Assembly: GCA_913055635.1 (NCBI GenBank) | Contig: CAJXLK010000001.1 | Span: 160,626-224,625, forward strand | DNA from: an uncultured Bacteroidota bacterium | GTDB taxonomy: Bacteria; Bacteroidota; Bacteroidia; Bacteroidales; UBA12077 | Direction: 5' to 3' | DNA length: 64,000 nt | Shown here: positions 35,511 to 45,422 of the stretch, in pieces | Position numbering within the stretch: position 1 is the first letter of the stretch | How the letters are laid out: every line of letters starts with the position of its first letter | Notes under the pieces: model-generated | What the model was told of the DNA's origin: nothing | The model's database searches: none | The model's input: the letters and a program-made list of their open reading frames with translations, nothing else | Program-made: the position numbers and the translations under genes

Positions 35511-37007
35511 ATGTCGACACCCACACAGCAAATGCATCAAACCATCTTACTGATCGATGAATCGGGCCAAAACAGGGAACAGGTCGAATCCATCGGAAAA
35601 AGGCCTGGAGAATCATGGCAGGTGGTATCGGCTGGTGAACGGGAGTTCTCGCAAAAAGCCCGCAATCTCATACCCGATTACGTTTTGATCGATGCATCCT
35701 CCTATACCCCGGATCTGATTGAAGAACTTGAAAGGCTCGAGAAAGACCGCATCATCCATCATACCCCGGTTTTGTTTCTTTTTGATCCCCGGCAGAAGGA
35801 GTCGATCTGCAACCTGCTGGAATACCGTACGGCCCATTTTCTGTTGAAACCCGTTGATCCCGATGAGCTTTACCTGCGCCTGCAGGCCGCCAAAAAGTGG
35901 TATCATTACATCAAACAACTTAACCGGACCAATGAACGTTTGAGCAACTTATCTGAGGTGGCCCGCAATACCTCCAATGCCGTGGTTATCTTTCAAACCG
36001 ACGGATCCATTGAGTGGGCCAACGAGGGCTTTGAACGGATGTATGGTTACACCCCTGAAGCTTACCGGCAATTGCATGACCATATTATTTTTTCCGCCCA
36101 AAGCGATCACCTCCAGGTGGTGTTGGATCATTTCAGGGGAGGCGGCGAGTCATTTAGCCTGGATCATCAAATCATTACCCGCAGTGGCCAACATAAATGG
36201 ATTCAAACCACCCTGACGCCCATCCGCAATGTGTACGGTTACCTGGACAAGATGGTGGCCATCGAATCTGATGTGACCGAATTGAGGAAAGAAAAAGAAA
36301 AATCGGATAACCTGCTGCTTAATATCCTGCCTTTTGAAATTGCCGAGCAACTTAAAAAGAAAGGTGCTGCCAAATCCCGCAAATATAGAAGCGCAACGGT
36401 CATGTTTGCCGACTTCGCCAATTTTACCGGCCTTACGGAAGTCATGTCGGTGCACGATTTAATCAATGAATTGAACCGTTACGTTCAGAAATTTGATGAA
36501 CTCATTGACCACCATTTTGTGGAGAAGATTAAAACCATTGGCGATGCCTATATGTGTGCCGGGGGGTTGCCCCTGAAGAATTATAGCCACCCGTTTGATG
36601 TGGTGCTGGCGGCCTTGGAGATCCGGGATTATGTAAGACAAAAAGCCGTTGAAAAACAGCGAAAAGGCGAGCATATATGGCAACTGCGCATAGGCATTCA
36701 TACCGGGGAAGTGATGGCCGGGGTGATCGGTAGCAAACGTTTTGCCTATGATATCTGGGGCCGTACCGTTAACATTGCCAATGAGATGGAGGAGATGAGT
36801 GAGGTGGGGGCCATTAATGTTTCGGGTTCGACCGTGGAATACATTCAGGATTATTTTGAGCTGACCTATCGGGGGGAAATTAGGATGAAAAACACCGGCG
36901 AGCCCCTTCAAATGTATTTTGTGAACCGGTTGAAGCCTGAATTTTCAAAAGATTCGGGAGGTATTTATCCCAATCAAAAATTCCAAAAGGTTTTGGCCAA
37001 ATATTAA
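35511..37007 (+). CDS. Receiver-PAS-class III nucleotide cyclase
   Basis: A 498-residue cytoplasmic signalling protein. A receiver domain (residues 8-125; DYVLID as phosphoacceptor, FLLKPVDPDEL as the end) is followed by a PAS domain (about 150-260; SNAVVIFQTDGSIEWANEGF) and a cyclase catalytic domain (about 290-480). In the cyclase, metal Asp of FADFANFTGL and KTIGDAYM, the substrate Lys, and YDIWG Asp are present, which suggests ATP as substrate. The transition-state Arg of the VNxAxRME motif is Glu here (VNIANEME), so activity may be low or unusual. No partner kinase is adjacent. Confidence 0.9.
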   Translation: MSTPTQQMHQTILLIDESGQNREQVESIGKRPGESWQVVSAGEREFSQKARNLIPDYVLIDASSYTPDLIEELERLEKDRIIHHTPVLFLFDPRQKESICNLLEYRTAHFLLKPVDPDELYLRLQAAKKWYHYIKQLNRTNERLSNLSEVARNTSNAVVIFQTDGSIEWANEGFERMYGYTPEAYRQLHDHIIFSAQSDHLQVVLDHFRGGGESFSLDHQIITRSGQHKWIQTTLTPIRNVYGYLDKMVAIESDVTELRKEKEKSDNLLLNILPFEIAEQLKKKGAAKSRKYRSATVMFADFANFTGLTEVMSVHDLINELNRYVQKFDELIDHHFVEKIKTIGDAYMCAGGLPLKNYSHPFDVVLAALEIRDYVRQKAVEKQRKGEHIWQLRIGIHTGEVMAGVIGSKRFAYDIWGRTVNIANEMEEMSEVGAINVSGSTVEYIQDYFELTYRGEIRMKNTGEPLQMYFVNRLKPEFSKDSGGIYPNQKFQKVLAKY

Positions 37008-37116
37008 CCTTTCCGGGCTATAACCCTCCGGGCCGAATACTTTGTCTTTTCCCCTGCCTGCAACCAGCACCACGAGCCGGGGGGCATTCTTAGTTGGAGG
37101 GCAAACACAAAAAATG

Positions 37117-37611
37117 CTATTGGTCTGAATCCCTTAGGTTTACTTCTGTAAAGCCATGGGGGAGGAATTGTTCCACATTTTCGGCCACAATGATCTTTTC
37201 ACTGCCAAACAGGATGATTTCAATGGGGGTTTGGTATCTCCTTTCACTTTCCAGGAGCACTTGCAGGCATGCCCCACATGGGGGAAACGGTTTTTTGATG
37301 GGCTCTTCACCATTGTTCGCTGCAATGGCCAGGGCAATCACGGGGGTTTGAGGATAGCGGGCATTGGCATAGAAAACAGCGGTTCGCTCGGCGCAAAGGC
37401 CTGAGGGGAAGGCCGAATTTTCCTGATTGCTGGCATGGACGATTTGCTGATTCTCCAGGCGAACCGCTGCCCCTACGAAAAAATTGCTGTAGGGAGCATA
37501 GGCCGTTGAAGCCGCTTTCCTGGCTTCATCAATGAGCTGGCTTTGCTGGCTGGTGAGTTCCTGCCGGGAGGGATATTCATAAACCGTTGAGGTGAGTTCC
37601 TTTTTCTTCAT
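37117..37611 (-). CDS. cdd: Cytidine deaminase
   Basis: A 164-residue zinc enzyme that deaminates cytidine and deoxycytidine to uridine. Visible motifs: the His/Cys-Glu zinc and catalytic site SGLCAERTAVF, and the second zinc pair PCGACLQVL. APYSNFFVGAAV near the N terminus is the substrate-binding segment. Length matches the homotetrameric bacterial form. Converges with the cyclase gene; the 109-bp gap contains no clear terminator. Confidence 0.95.
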   Translation of the reverse strand: MKKKELTSTVYEYPSRQELTSQQSQLIDEARKAASTAYAPYSNFFVGAAVRLENQQIVHASNQENSAFPSGLCAERTAVFYANARYPQTPVIALAIAANNGEEPIKKPFPPCGACLQVLLESERRYQTPIEIILFGSEKIIVAENVEQFLPHGFTEVNLRDSDQ

Positions 37612-37690
37612 ATTCCCCGTATATTTGGAAACAGATTTGCATTGTCCCTCAAAGATAAAACTTTATATTTGATCCAAACAATTACACCCC

Positions 37691-38671
37691 ATGAATTTCC
37701 GGTATTTATTGGCTTTTTTGCTGCTTTTTGCATCTTGTTCCACCACCCAGAAATCTTTCACACCCGGTCATACCGAAGAAAGTAAGGCCTATGTTCAACA
37801 ATATAAGGATTTGGCCGTTCGCGAAATGCAGCGAACCGGTATACCGGCCAGCATTACACTTGCCCAGGGCATACTGGAGTCCGATTATGGCCGCAGCCGG
37901 CTGGCCCGCCAGGCCAATAACCATTTTGGCATCAAATGCCATGATAGCTGGAGCGGGAAAAGGATCTACCATGACGACGACCGGCGGGATGAATGTTTCA
38001 GACAGTATTCAAGTGTTTATCAATCCTACCGCGATCATTCCCGCTTTTTAAAAGGTTCTCAGCGGTATGCGTTTTTATTCCGTTATGAGCGTACGGCATA
38101 CAAGAAATGGGCAAGGGGATTAAAGAAAGCCGGATATGCCACAAGCCCTACTTATGCTTCCCGCCTGATTGAGTTGATTGAACGTTATGGGTTGCACCGT
38201 TTCGATAAAAACCCACGGTTGGCCTCTGCTAATGCTGCTATGAATGTTTCCACCGGAAGGAGTTCGCTTGGCGATGTGGATAATTTTACCTTTTCCCCTG
38301 GCAAACATCGCATTAGAACGCGCAACCGCATTGATTATATAGTGGTTAAAGAAGGCGATACGTTCAAAAGCCTGAACAAAGAGCTGAACCTTATACCCGG
38401 AGAGTTGAAGAAATACAATGAATTGAGCGATACTGCCTCTTTATATCCCGGGCGGATATTGTACCTTCAGCCAAAGCGAAATAAGGCTGCCAGGGGCTTT
38501 GAAACTCATAAGGTGAAAAAGGGCGATACCATGTATTCCATTTCTCAAAAATATGGCATAGAGCTCGAAGAGCTTTATGAACGCAACCGGATGGACCCCT
38601 CGGAGGAACCCCAACGCGGCGATAAAATTTGGTTGCGGGGGAAAAAACCCCGGGAAAAGGCCTCCCAATAA
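37691..38671 (+). CDS. Glucosaminidase with two LysM domains, lipoprotein
   Basis: A 326-residue cell-wall hydrolase. A lipoprotein signal (LLAFLLLFASC) is followed by an endo-beta-N-acetylglucosaminidase domain (about 35-180): SITLAQGILESDYGRSRLAR with the catalytic Glu, and NNHFGIKCHDSWSG. Two LysM peptidoglycan-binding modules follow (about 222-268, DYIVVKEGDTFKSLNKELN; and 275-318, HKVKKGDTMYSISQKYG). It cleaves peptidoglycan glycan strands during growth or separation. Orientation opposite to cdd, with an 80-bp divergent gap. Confidence 0.93.
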   Translation: MNFRYLLAFLLLFASCSTTQKSFTPGHTEESKAYVQQYKDLAVREMQRTGIPASITLAQGILESDYGRSRLARQANNHFGIKCHDSWSGKRIYHDDDRRDECFRQYSSVYQSYRDHSRFLKGSQRYAFLFRYERTAYKKWARGLKKAGYATSPTYASRLIELIERYGLHRFDKNPRLASANAAMNVSTGRSSLGDVDNFTFSPGKHRIRTRNRIDYIVVKEGDTFKSLNKELNLIPGELKKYNELSDTASLYPGRILYLQPKRNKAARGFETHKVKKGDTMYSISQKYGIELEELYERNRMDPSEEPQRGDKIWLRGKKPREKASQ

Positions 38672-38864
38672 ACCTATTTACCAGTTATTACCCGCACAGC
38701 CGCCTTTGACAGGATGTGATCATTGTTATAGATTGTTTTCCCTGTCCTCTCTGGGATTAATCGTTCTACCAACCTTCTTTAGCAGGATCTGATTGCTGGT
38801 AGCCCGTTTTTTGCAGAACCATTCATTGATGCCACCAGCGGGGGGAGGCAGTCTGCCGCCATTT

Positions 38865-39833
38865 TTACTGGCAGTGGTAGGCTGTGATCTCGCGGAAGCC
38901 TTTCAGGAATTCTTCCGTCGCCATTTTCTTCTTTCCTGCCTGCTGTATCTCTTTGAGGTGAATGAACCCGTCCCAGGCAGCTACCTTCAAATAGCTTTTA
39001 TGATCGCTGTGCAGGCTTCCAGCCGGGTAATCGTGGGTTTTATATTCGGGCAGGCCATGGTAAACCTTCAGTGGGAAGGTCTCCGAGTTAGACAATCGGG
39101 TCCAGGCAGCCGGGTAGGGGCTTAGCCCACGAATAAAATTGTAAATGACCTGTGTGGATTGATTCCAGTTAATTTGACAATCGGCTTTATGGATTTTAGG
39201 GGCTTTTTTGGGCGGGGCATGGGAAGCGGCCAGCTCATTTTGATCGATGGCTTGATAATTGCCTGTTCGAATGGCTTCCACGGTTTCCACGACCAGTTCG
39301 CCCCCCAGTTCCATCAGCCTGTCGTGCAGGCTACCGGCGCTGTCATGGGGTTCAATGGGGGTTTTTTTCCATTTAATGACCTTCCCGGTATCGACTTTGG
39401 GATCGAGGAAGAAGGTGGTTACCCCGGTCTGGCTTTCTCCCTGCATGATGGCATGGTTGATGGGGGCTGCCCCACGGTAATCTGGCAGCAGCGATGCATG
39501 CAGGTTGAAGGTGCCGTAATGGGGAATGGTAAATATGCGCGGGGGGAGGATCTTAAAAGCCACCACCACCTGGAGCGATGGGTTGAGTTCCTCCAGTTCA
39601 CGGGCAAAAGAGGGGTCGTCAAGGTGATTGGGTTGTAGAAGCCGCAACCCCCGCTGGCGGGCAAATGCCTTTACGGGCGATTCCTTTAATTTTTGTCCCC
39701 GGCCGGCCGGCTTGTCCGGATTGGTGACAACCCCCACTACATTATAGCCCTGTTCAATCAACTGTCTTAGGCTCTCCACGGCAAAATCCGGTGTGCCCAT
39801 GAATATGATGCGGAATGATTCGTCGGATATCAT
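38865..39833 (-). CDS. fmt: Methionyl-tRNA formyltransferase
   Basis: A 322-residue enzyme that formylates initiator Met-tRNA using 10-formyl-tetrahydrofolate. Motifs: IIFMGTPDFAVESL, catalytic NLHASLLPDYRGAAPINHAI and DPKVDTGKVI, and the C-terminal RNA-binding domain. The start at 39833 is preferred to the in-frame ATG at 39860, which would add nine residues not seen in the family. It stands alone; no peptide deformylase gene is beside it. Confidence 0.95.
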   Translation of the reverse strand: MISDESFRIIFMGTPDFAVESLRQLIEQGYNVVGVVTNPDKPAGRGQKLKESPVKAFARQRGLRLLQPNHLDDPSFARELEELNPSLQVVVAFKILPPRIFTIPHYGTFNLHASLLPDYRGAAPINHAIMQGESQTGVTTFFLDPKVDTGKVIKWKKTPIEPHDSAGSLHDRLMELGGELVVETVEAIRTGNYQAIDQNELAASHAPPKKAPKIHKADCQINWNQSTQVIYNFIRGLSPYPAAWTRLSNSETFPLKVYHGLPEYKTHDYPAGSLHSDHKSYLKVAAWDGFIHLKEIQQAGKKKMATEEFLKGFREITAYHCQ

Positions 39834-40072
39834 AAAAGCAGGATTTGATGTACCCGGCAAAATTAGCCAATAAAATTCAAATTGTTAATTTTACAGGTTT
39901 GATATCAGGGGGGCAACCATATGGGTTTGAATGGAAACAGGGACTTTGTCCGTTTTCTGGACTGGTTGTTGGCCATCAAAGCAATAGTTGCCTGACCTTG
40001 GACAGATATTATATAATACCTCTGTTGGTTGGTCGACAGGCACAATGTCGACACCTATGAGGCTCGAGCAGT

Positions 40073-40936
40073 ATGATGAAAAGATTCAGCATAAACCCAT
40101 TCGGTATGAAACGATTTAACTGGACCATTTTTATAAGTTTTAACCTGTTTTTCACTTTTTTACTGATGGCCTTATCCGGCATCATTCTCTATTTTAAGCC
40201 TGAAGGAACCATAGCCCGGTGGCTGGACTGGGATATTCTTTGGCTTGATAAGTCAGGCTGGGAATCATTACACACGGTTTTTTCTTTTTTATTCATGGCT
40301 TTTGCGCTCTTCCATATATTAAAGATTCATTTATTTAATCTGCGGGTTTATTTTTTAAAGTTCAGGTCCCGCGACAAAGCCCGTGAGTTATATTTATCCT
40401 TGATGATCACCGTCTTATTTACTGTGGGGACGGTGATGATGCTGCCCCCGTTTCACTCGATTTATCAGGGCGGCAATCATCTTTCAGCGCTGTGGAAGAA
40501 CCGGGTAGAAGTGGCCGATCAGGGGGTATCCCCGCGGATATCCCTGGAAAAAGCGGCAGCTGGAATGGGGATGAATGGTGAAGCACTGGCAGGCTGGATT
40601 GACCGGCAGGAGGATCTGGAGGATCTCTCGCCGGAGGCTTCGCTTATGGCCAATGCCAGGGGCAATGATGTGACCCCCTATGGGCTTTATCAGCGGTTGA
40701 AGCGGGAGGCCGTCGGCAGGGATCGTAGTCAACGCCTCTATGGGTCTATTACCCTGGAAGAGCTGGGCCTGATTTTGGAGGTGCCTTCCTCCCGGATACA
40801 GGCTTTTTTACGCCACCAATATGATTTGCACGAGGTGGCCCCCAGCTCCGATCTCCTGGAGCTTTCCAGAAGAGCCGATCAAAAGCCCGCGGAATTGAAA
40901 AAAGCTATTGTGGAAGGCTTGAGCGGCAGATCCTGA
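40073..40936 (+). CDS. DUF4405-type cytochrome b-like membrane protein
   Basis: A 287-residue protein. Three or four N-terminal helices (about 15-40, 60-82 and 105-125) carry conserved histidines, for example SLHTVFSFLFMAFALFHILKIHL, which fit haem b coordination in DUF4405 proteins. The C-terminal half (about 140-287) is soluble and resembles helical DNA-binding-like repeats (EELGLILEVPSSRIQAFLRH). An alternative in-frame ATG at 40106 exists. Likely a membrane electron-transfer component; haem binding is inferred. Confidence 0.7.
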   Translation: MMKRFSINPFGMKRFNWTIFISFNLFFTFLLMALSGIILYFKPEGTIARWLDWDILWLDKSGWESLHTVFSFLFMAFALFHILKIHLFNLRVYFLKFRSRDKARELYLSLMITVLFTVGTVMMLPPFHSIYQGGNHLSALWKNRVEVADQGVSPRISLEKAAAGMGMNGEALAGWIDRQEDLEDLSPEASLMANARGNDVTPYGLYQRLKREAVGRDRSQRLYGSITLEELGLILEVPSSRIQAFLRHQYDLHEVAPSSDLLELSRRADQKPAELKKAIVEGLSGRS

Positions 40937-40971
40937 CCCCAACAACGCAAAAAGCCAGTTTTTATCTGCCT

Positions 40972-41007
40972 GCGGGTCCACCCTTTTTCGGAGGGGTGCC
41001 CGCTTTT
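40972..41007 (+). terminator. Probable terminator between convergent genes
   Basis: gcggg and caccc pair with gggtg and cccgc across a short loop with a 2-nt bulge, followed by tttt. It is placed just after the DUF4405 gene and before the end of ribBA. Confidence 0.55.
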
Positions 41008-41042
41008 AACCGTCTGAGGGTTTACCCTTTTTCTGTTGAGTC

Positions 41043-42365
41043 TCAGCTATTGTCGTGGGAAGAACGGGAAGAAGGGTTGAGGGATTCTTCTTCCTCCTTT
41101 TGGCGCCGCATCTTTTCAATGTCTTCTTTGGGGTTCACCAGTTCAAGGCTATGGCCCATCTTGAGTTTTTTGGTTTCCAGGTAGAACCGATTGTGCTTGT
41201 TGGGGGTGACTTCCAGGGGGATGTTTTCGACGACTTCCAGACCATAGCCTTCCAGGCCCTTTCTTTTGACCGGGTTGTTGGTCAGCAACCTGATTTTACC
41301 CAGGCCCAGCTCGCTAAGGATGTTGGCGCCTACGCCATAATCCCTTTCATCTTCTTCAAAACCCAGGTCCAGGTTGGCCTCAACCGTGTCCCTTCCCTGT
41401 TCCTGCAGTTTGTAGGCCTTTATTTTGTTGAAAAGCCCAATCCCGCGACCTTCCTGATTCATGTACACCAATACGCCCCGTCCTTCCTGATCAATCATTG
41501 TCATGGCTTTATGCAGCTGGGGACCACAGTCACAACGTTTGGAACCAAAGATATCGCCGGTCACACAGGATGAATGAACCCGCACCAGCACCGGGTCATC
41601 CTTGGTCCATGTGCCCTTAACCAGGGCAATATGCTCCACCCCATTGGATTTCTGTTTGAAGGGGATCAGTTCAAAGTCACCGTATTCGGTGGGCAGCTTC
41701 ACCCTTACCCCGCGTTCAATGAGGCTCTCCTGTCGTATGCGGTAAGCAATCAGATCTTCGATGGAAACGATCTTGAGGTCGAATTGATCGGCAATTTCAA
41801 AAAGCTCCGGCAAGCGGGCCATGCTTCCATCATCATTCATGATCTCGACCAGGGCGCCCCCGGGCCTTAATCCGGCCAGGCGGGTGAAGTCGACCACCGC
41901 TTCGGTATGGCCGGCCCTTCTTAATACCCCTTTTTGCTTGGCTTTTAGCGGGAAAACATGGCCGGGACGACCCAAATCTTCCGGGGCCGTATCCGGATCA
42001 ACCAACGATTTGATGGTCTTGGCCCGATCTGAGGCGGAGATGCCGGTGGTACACCCATGCCCGATCAAGTCAACCGAGACAGTGAAGGGGGTCTCATGCA
42101 GGGAAGTATTCTTGCCCACCATCAGCTCCAAATCCAATTCTTCACATCGGGATTCAGGTAATGGCGCACATATCAGCCCCCTTCCATATTTGGCCATGAA
42201 GTTGACAATCTCAGGGGTGATCTTTTCTCCGGCTACGATGAAATCTCCTTCATTTTCCCGGTCTTCATCGTCTACCACAATCACTACCTGCCCGGCTTGG
42301 ATGTCTTCAATGGCTTCTTCTATGCTGTTGAGTTGATGCTCGAGTTGTTGCCGCTGATTCGCCAT
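41043..42365 (-). CDS. ribBA: Bifunctional DHBP synthase / GTP cyclohydrolase II
   Basis: A 440-residue riboflavin-biosynthesis enzyme. The N-terminal RibB domain ([43 protein letters not shown]) makes dihydroxybutanone phosphate. The C-terminal RibA domain opens GTP; its zinc Cys set [21 protein letters not shown] and [15 protein letters not shown] are intact. The tail ([12 protein letters not shown]) is family-like. The 122-bp upstream gap is too short and lacks the conserved FMN-riboswitch sequence. Confidence 0.96.
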   Translation of the reverse strand: MANQRQQLEHQLNSIEEAIEDIQAGQVVIVVDDEDRENEGDFIVAGEKITPEIVNFMAKYGRGLICAPLPESRCEELDLELMVGKNTSLHETPFTVSVDLIGHGCTTGISASDRAKTIKSLVDPDTAPEDLGRPGHVFPLKAKQKGVLRRAGHTEAVVDFTRLAGLRPGGALVEIMNDDGSMARLPELFEIADQFDLKIVSIEDLIAYRIRQESLIERGVRVKLPTEYGDFELIPFKQKSNGVEHIALVKGTWTKDDPVLVRVHSSCVTGDIFGSKRCDCGPQLHKAMTMIDQEGRGVLVYMNQEGRGIGLFNKIKAYKLQEQGRDTVEANLDLGFEEDERDYGVGANILSELGLGKIRLLTNNPVKRKGLEGYGLEVVENIPLEVTPNKHNRFYLETKKLKMGHSLELVNPKEDIEKMRRQKEEEESLNPSSRSSHDNS

Positions 42366-42487
42366 AAAGCACGAAGTATAATGGAATATTTCTATTTCTG
42401 TTATGTTGCAAAAGTATATAAACTGACAAAAATAGCCTAATGAATGTTTATAAACTGATTAAATTGCCCCACGAATGGTTTTCTAAA

Positions 42488-44473
42488 TTATGATTGCTCA
42501 TTTTTACCGGCGGTGCCTTTTTTTGGGCCGATCCGCCCCAGGAGTTTCCTGATAAATTTCAGGTAGGTTTCCGGGCTCAGGATCACTGAGTCATTGGTTG
42601 CTTTGTAGGTCAAAAAGATGCCGATGGGCAGAAAGATAAGCGAAGACAGCCACATGCCCAGGTAGGCCGGGAGAATGCCTTTTTCGACAAAATTTTCGCC
42701 GGTGATCGATAGGATATAATATATGATGAACATCACCACCGAGATAACCAAGGGGGTGCCCAGGCCTCCCTTTCGGATGATCGAACCCAGGGGGGCTCCG
42801 ATAAAGAAAAAGATAAGACAGGCAAAAGCGAGGGTGAATTTTTTGTGCCAGTGGATCTGGTGTTTGTAGATGTTTTTTTCCCGGTTTTCAAAGATTCGCC
42901 GTGAATTGGAGATGGATTTGTTGTTGCGCCGGGCATTGTCCAGGGCATTTCGTAATATGGCCAGTTTGGCATCGGCCGGGAGGGTATCATACAGTCTTTT
43001 CATATTAAACTGTTCAGGTTGGCCAACTGTTGAATCACGGTGGTATGCTGGGGTGTCTTTCCGATGTTTGAGGGTACCGCTCGGATGTTTGAGGAGGATT
43101 CTGGGGCTTAGGAAGGAATCTTTTGGGTATTCGAGCGGGATATTTGGTTTTTCGGGGCCACCGGATCCATAAGGCCAGAGAGAATATGTGGCCATTGTCT
43201 GGGGGTTGACCCGGCCGGGATAATCGCCCTGGATGGTTGGGTTTGCGGAATCTATCATGAGGGGAGCGGGCAGCTCGGTATAAACCCCTTTACCACGGGC
43301 CTTTTGTTGTTTAACACTGCCGGCCCGGCCTTTTAGGGTGTTTCCCTCCCGGTTAGCCGCCCCCTGGTTAGGCACCCCGCTCGCTTTGGGTGCTTTGTTC
43401 GGGGATTCCAGGTTCCCGGATGTGTTTTTGTCTGAATCAGACTGCCGGGAACTTGGGGACTTCGATGTCGGATGGCCCGATTGCCGCTCTGCGGATGGGG
43501 TGTTTCCCTGGGAGGGCTTATTTTTTGCCCCCTGGTTTGGCGAATCCGGCCGACCCCCGCGACGCTGGCTCAGAGAAAAGTTCTTCTCAAGCTTGTCGGC
43601 CAGCTCATTGGCTTTGGCATCGTACACTTTCCGCAGGGAATCGACGTTGTGTTGGAGCTGATTGATCTTCAGCATCTGATAATTGTCCTTGAAGAGTTGT
43701 TCATCGGTTCGGGTGAAATTGAAACCCGACAGGTCCAGCAACAAGGTTTCCTTATCGAATTTTCTGACCTGGTGGGGATATTGTTTGGGCTCGTTCCGCG
43801 AACGCTTGTCGCTTTCTTCCATCTCTTTGTATGTTTGCCCGTTATAGAGTTCCACCAGCAAACGGGTCTCATCATTGGTCATCCGGATGTAACCCGAATC
43901 GGCCATGGTCACTTCAGCATTGCCCTTCTCCTTGCTATGTTGGTAGATCATGATTTCTTCCAACAGGTTGGTTTGATGGTTCTTTTTGCCTACTTTGATG
44001 CTGTAACCTTCAATATCATTGTAAAAAATTCCTTCCCGGATTTGGAATTCCTGCCTTTGCCGTTTGATGTCGTATAGCAAAGACCCTGCTTTCAGGTTGG
44101 CATAGGGAATGACATGGTTGGAATAGAAAAAGGCGGCGATGCTCAACATGGAAATTACAATGATCAAAGGCCGCATGAACTGCTGGAGAGATATACCGGA
44201 GGATTTTATGGCAGTGAGTTCGAGGTTTTCCCCCAGATTGCCAAAGGTCATGATGGAAGACAGCAATACCGCAAGAGGCAGGGCCAGGGGAACCAGGGTG
44301 GCGGAAGCATAGATCAACAACTCCAGGATAATGTCGAAATCCAACCCTTTGCCTACCAAATCGTCAATGCGTTTCCAGAGAAACTGCATGATCAATATGA
44401 ACAGGGCAACAAAAAAAGTAGCAACAAGGGGTTTGGAAAATTCCTTGAGCAATAATTTATGTAGTCGTTTCAA
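42488..44473 (-). CDS. LptF/LptG-family lipopolysaccharide export permease
   Basis: A 661-residue inner-membrane permease. Three helices at the N terminus (FFVALFILIMQFLWKRIDDLVGKG and ATLVPLALPLAVLLSSIMTFGNL with the conserved SGISLQQF) and three at the C terminus (LAFACLIFFFIGAPLGSIIRKGG, PLVISVVMFIIYYILSITGE, LSSLIFLPIGIFLTYKA) frame a periplasmic domain. Between residues about 300 and 395 (DNA about 43288-43573) lies a Ser/Asn/Gly/Pro/Lys-rich low-complexity stretch with no fold. The core family role is moving LPS out of the inner membrane with LptB. Confidence 0.92.
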   Translation of the reverse strand: MKRLHKLLLKEFSKPLVATFFVALFILIMQFLWKRIDDLVGKGLDFDIILELLIYASATLVPLALPLAVLLSSIMTFGNLGENLELTAIKSSGISLQQFMRPLIIVISMLSIAAFFYSNHVIPYANLKAGSLLYDIKRQRQEFQIREGIFYNDIEGYSIKVGKKNHQTNLLEEIMIYQHSKEKGNAEVTMADSGYIRMTNDETRLLVELYNGQTYKEMEESDKRSRNEPKQYPHQVRKFDKETLLLDLSGFNFTRTDEQLFKDNYQMLKINQLQHNVDSLRKVYDAKANELADKLEKNFSLSQRRGGRPDSPNQGAKNKPSQGNTPSAERQSGHPTSKSPSSRQSDSDKNTSGNLESPNKAPKASGVPNQGAANREGNTLKGRAGSVKQQKARGKGVYTELPAPLMIDSANPTIQGDYPGRVNPQTMATYSLWPYGSGGPEKPNIPLEYPKDSFLSPRILLKHPSGTLKHRKDTPAYHRDSTVGQPEQFNMKRLYDTLPADAKLAILRNALDNARRNNKSISNSRRIFENREKNIYKHQIHWHKKFTLAFACLIFFFIGAPLGSIIRKGGLGTPLVISVVMFIIYYILSITGENFVEKGILPAYLGMWLSSLIFLPIGIFLTYKATNDSVILSPETYLKFIRKLLGRIGPKKGTAGKNEQS

Positions 44474-44608
44474 TCGCTTCTCCTATCATTTATTCCTCTA
44501 AAAACGCACACAAAAATAAGTTATTTTTAAGGGATCCGGCAAGGGAAGGGGGAAAAATCAATACCCCCCGGGGCCAGCTTCACCTTGGATATGCGGGTGT
44601 CTCAAACA

Positions 44609-44989
44609 TCAGGAAACCCCCAGGGCCAGCTTCAGGTTGGATATCTGGGTGTCCCAGAGTTCGATGGCATCATCTTTTTCCTCACTATGGACAAAATCTG
44701 TGATGATCAGGGCCACATCCCCGGTAAGTTCATCTTTGGCAATCTTAAATTCAAAAAAACTCTGGTTGTCTGGCTCATCAATCCATTGAAACCGGATATA
44801 CTGATTCTTCTTCCGATTCAGTAATCTGGCCTGTTGCTCGGATTCGGTCCATTTAAACTTGAATACATCATCTTCTACATAGATGTCGTCGGCAAACCAT
44901 TCTGCCAGTCCTCCGGGCGTACTTAATCGGGAAAATAAAATACCGGGTGATACATTTACCGAATATTCGAGTTCTAATTTTTCTTTCAT
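44609..44989 (-). CDS. START/AHSA1-like (SRPBCC) domain protein
   Basis: A 126-residue single-domain protein of the helix-grip fold. It begins MKEKLELEYSVNVSPGILFSRLSTPGGLAEWFADD, as in the Bacteroidota 'START-like' proteins, and ends with the long C-terminal helix DAIELWDTQISNLKLAL. No signal peptide. The ligand and role are unknown; such proteins often bind hydrophobic ligands. It lies between the LptF/G-family gene and tRNA-Met. Confidence 0.8.
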   Translation of the reverse strand: MKEKLELEYSVNVSPGILFSRLSTPGGLAEWFADDIYVEDDVFKFKWTESEQQARLLNRKKNQYIRFQWIDEPDNQSFFEFKIAKDELTGDVALIITDFVHSEEKDDAIELWDTQISNLKLALGVS

Positions 44990-45202
44990 GCTTTGGCCTG
45001 AGGTTTATGAATTGTCTTTCAGAAAAAAATAGTTATTAAACATGGCGTTCAAAATGATCGACCTTTTTCTTTTGGCAGTGGGGGATGTTTTTATAGTTTC
45101 CTCATATTGGGATCATAATAGAGGCTCTGTATTCCGTTTGGTTCACCGCTCATGCAATTTATAAAAATCCATTAAAATTTTATAATTATTTCTATAAAAT
45201 AT

Positions 45203-45210
45203 TATATTTG
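45203..45210 (+). promoter_or_regulatory. -7 element for tRNA-Met
   Basis: TATATTTG is a full match to TAnnTTTG and lies 15 bp upstream of the mature tRNA 5' end. No -33 TTTG at standard spacing was found. Confidence 0.55.
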
Positions 45211-45225
45211 CACACCTGAAACAAC

Positions 45226-45299
45226 GGCGAGATAGCTCAGGTGGTTAGAGCGCAGCATTCATAATGCTGAGGTCGTGAGTTCGATCCTCACTCTCGCTA
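45226..45299 (+). tRNA. tRNA-Met (anticodon CAT, elongator type)
   Basis: A 74-nt cloverleaf: acceptor GGCGAGA/TCTCGCT with a G1-U72 wobble end, D-arm GCTCAGGTGGTTAGAGC, anticodon stem with loop TTCATAA giving CAT, T-loop TTCGATC. Paired position 1-72 argues for an elongator and against an initiator. tRNA-Ile2 (lysidine-modified CAT) cannot be fully excluded without comparison. CCA is not encoded. A terminator follows directly. Confidence 0.93.
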
Positions 45300-45303
45300 C
45301 GTA

Positions 45304-45336
45304 AAAAAACCCGCTGGCTCACCGGCGGGTTTTTTT
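45304..45336 (+). terminator. Intrinsic terminator of tRNA-Met
   Basis: cccgctgg (45310-45317) pairs with ccggcggg (45322-45329) around a 4-nt loop, with T7 at 45330-45336. It begins within 11 bp of the tRNA end. Confidence 0.92.
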
Positions 45337-45422
45337 AGCTTACCACTTCCCATCAATGGAGTTACCGGCGATTGGTTAAAGTCTCTCAAGATAGTTTTTT
45401 AGATTTCCACTTCCCATCGGTG

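Noticed and set aside
42366-42487. FMN riboswitch upstream of ribBA
   Set aside because: The leader is only about 120 bp, AT-rich, and lacks the conserved FMN aptamer segments.
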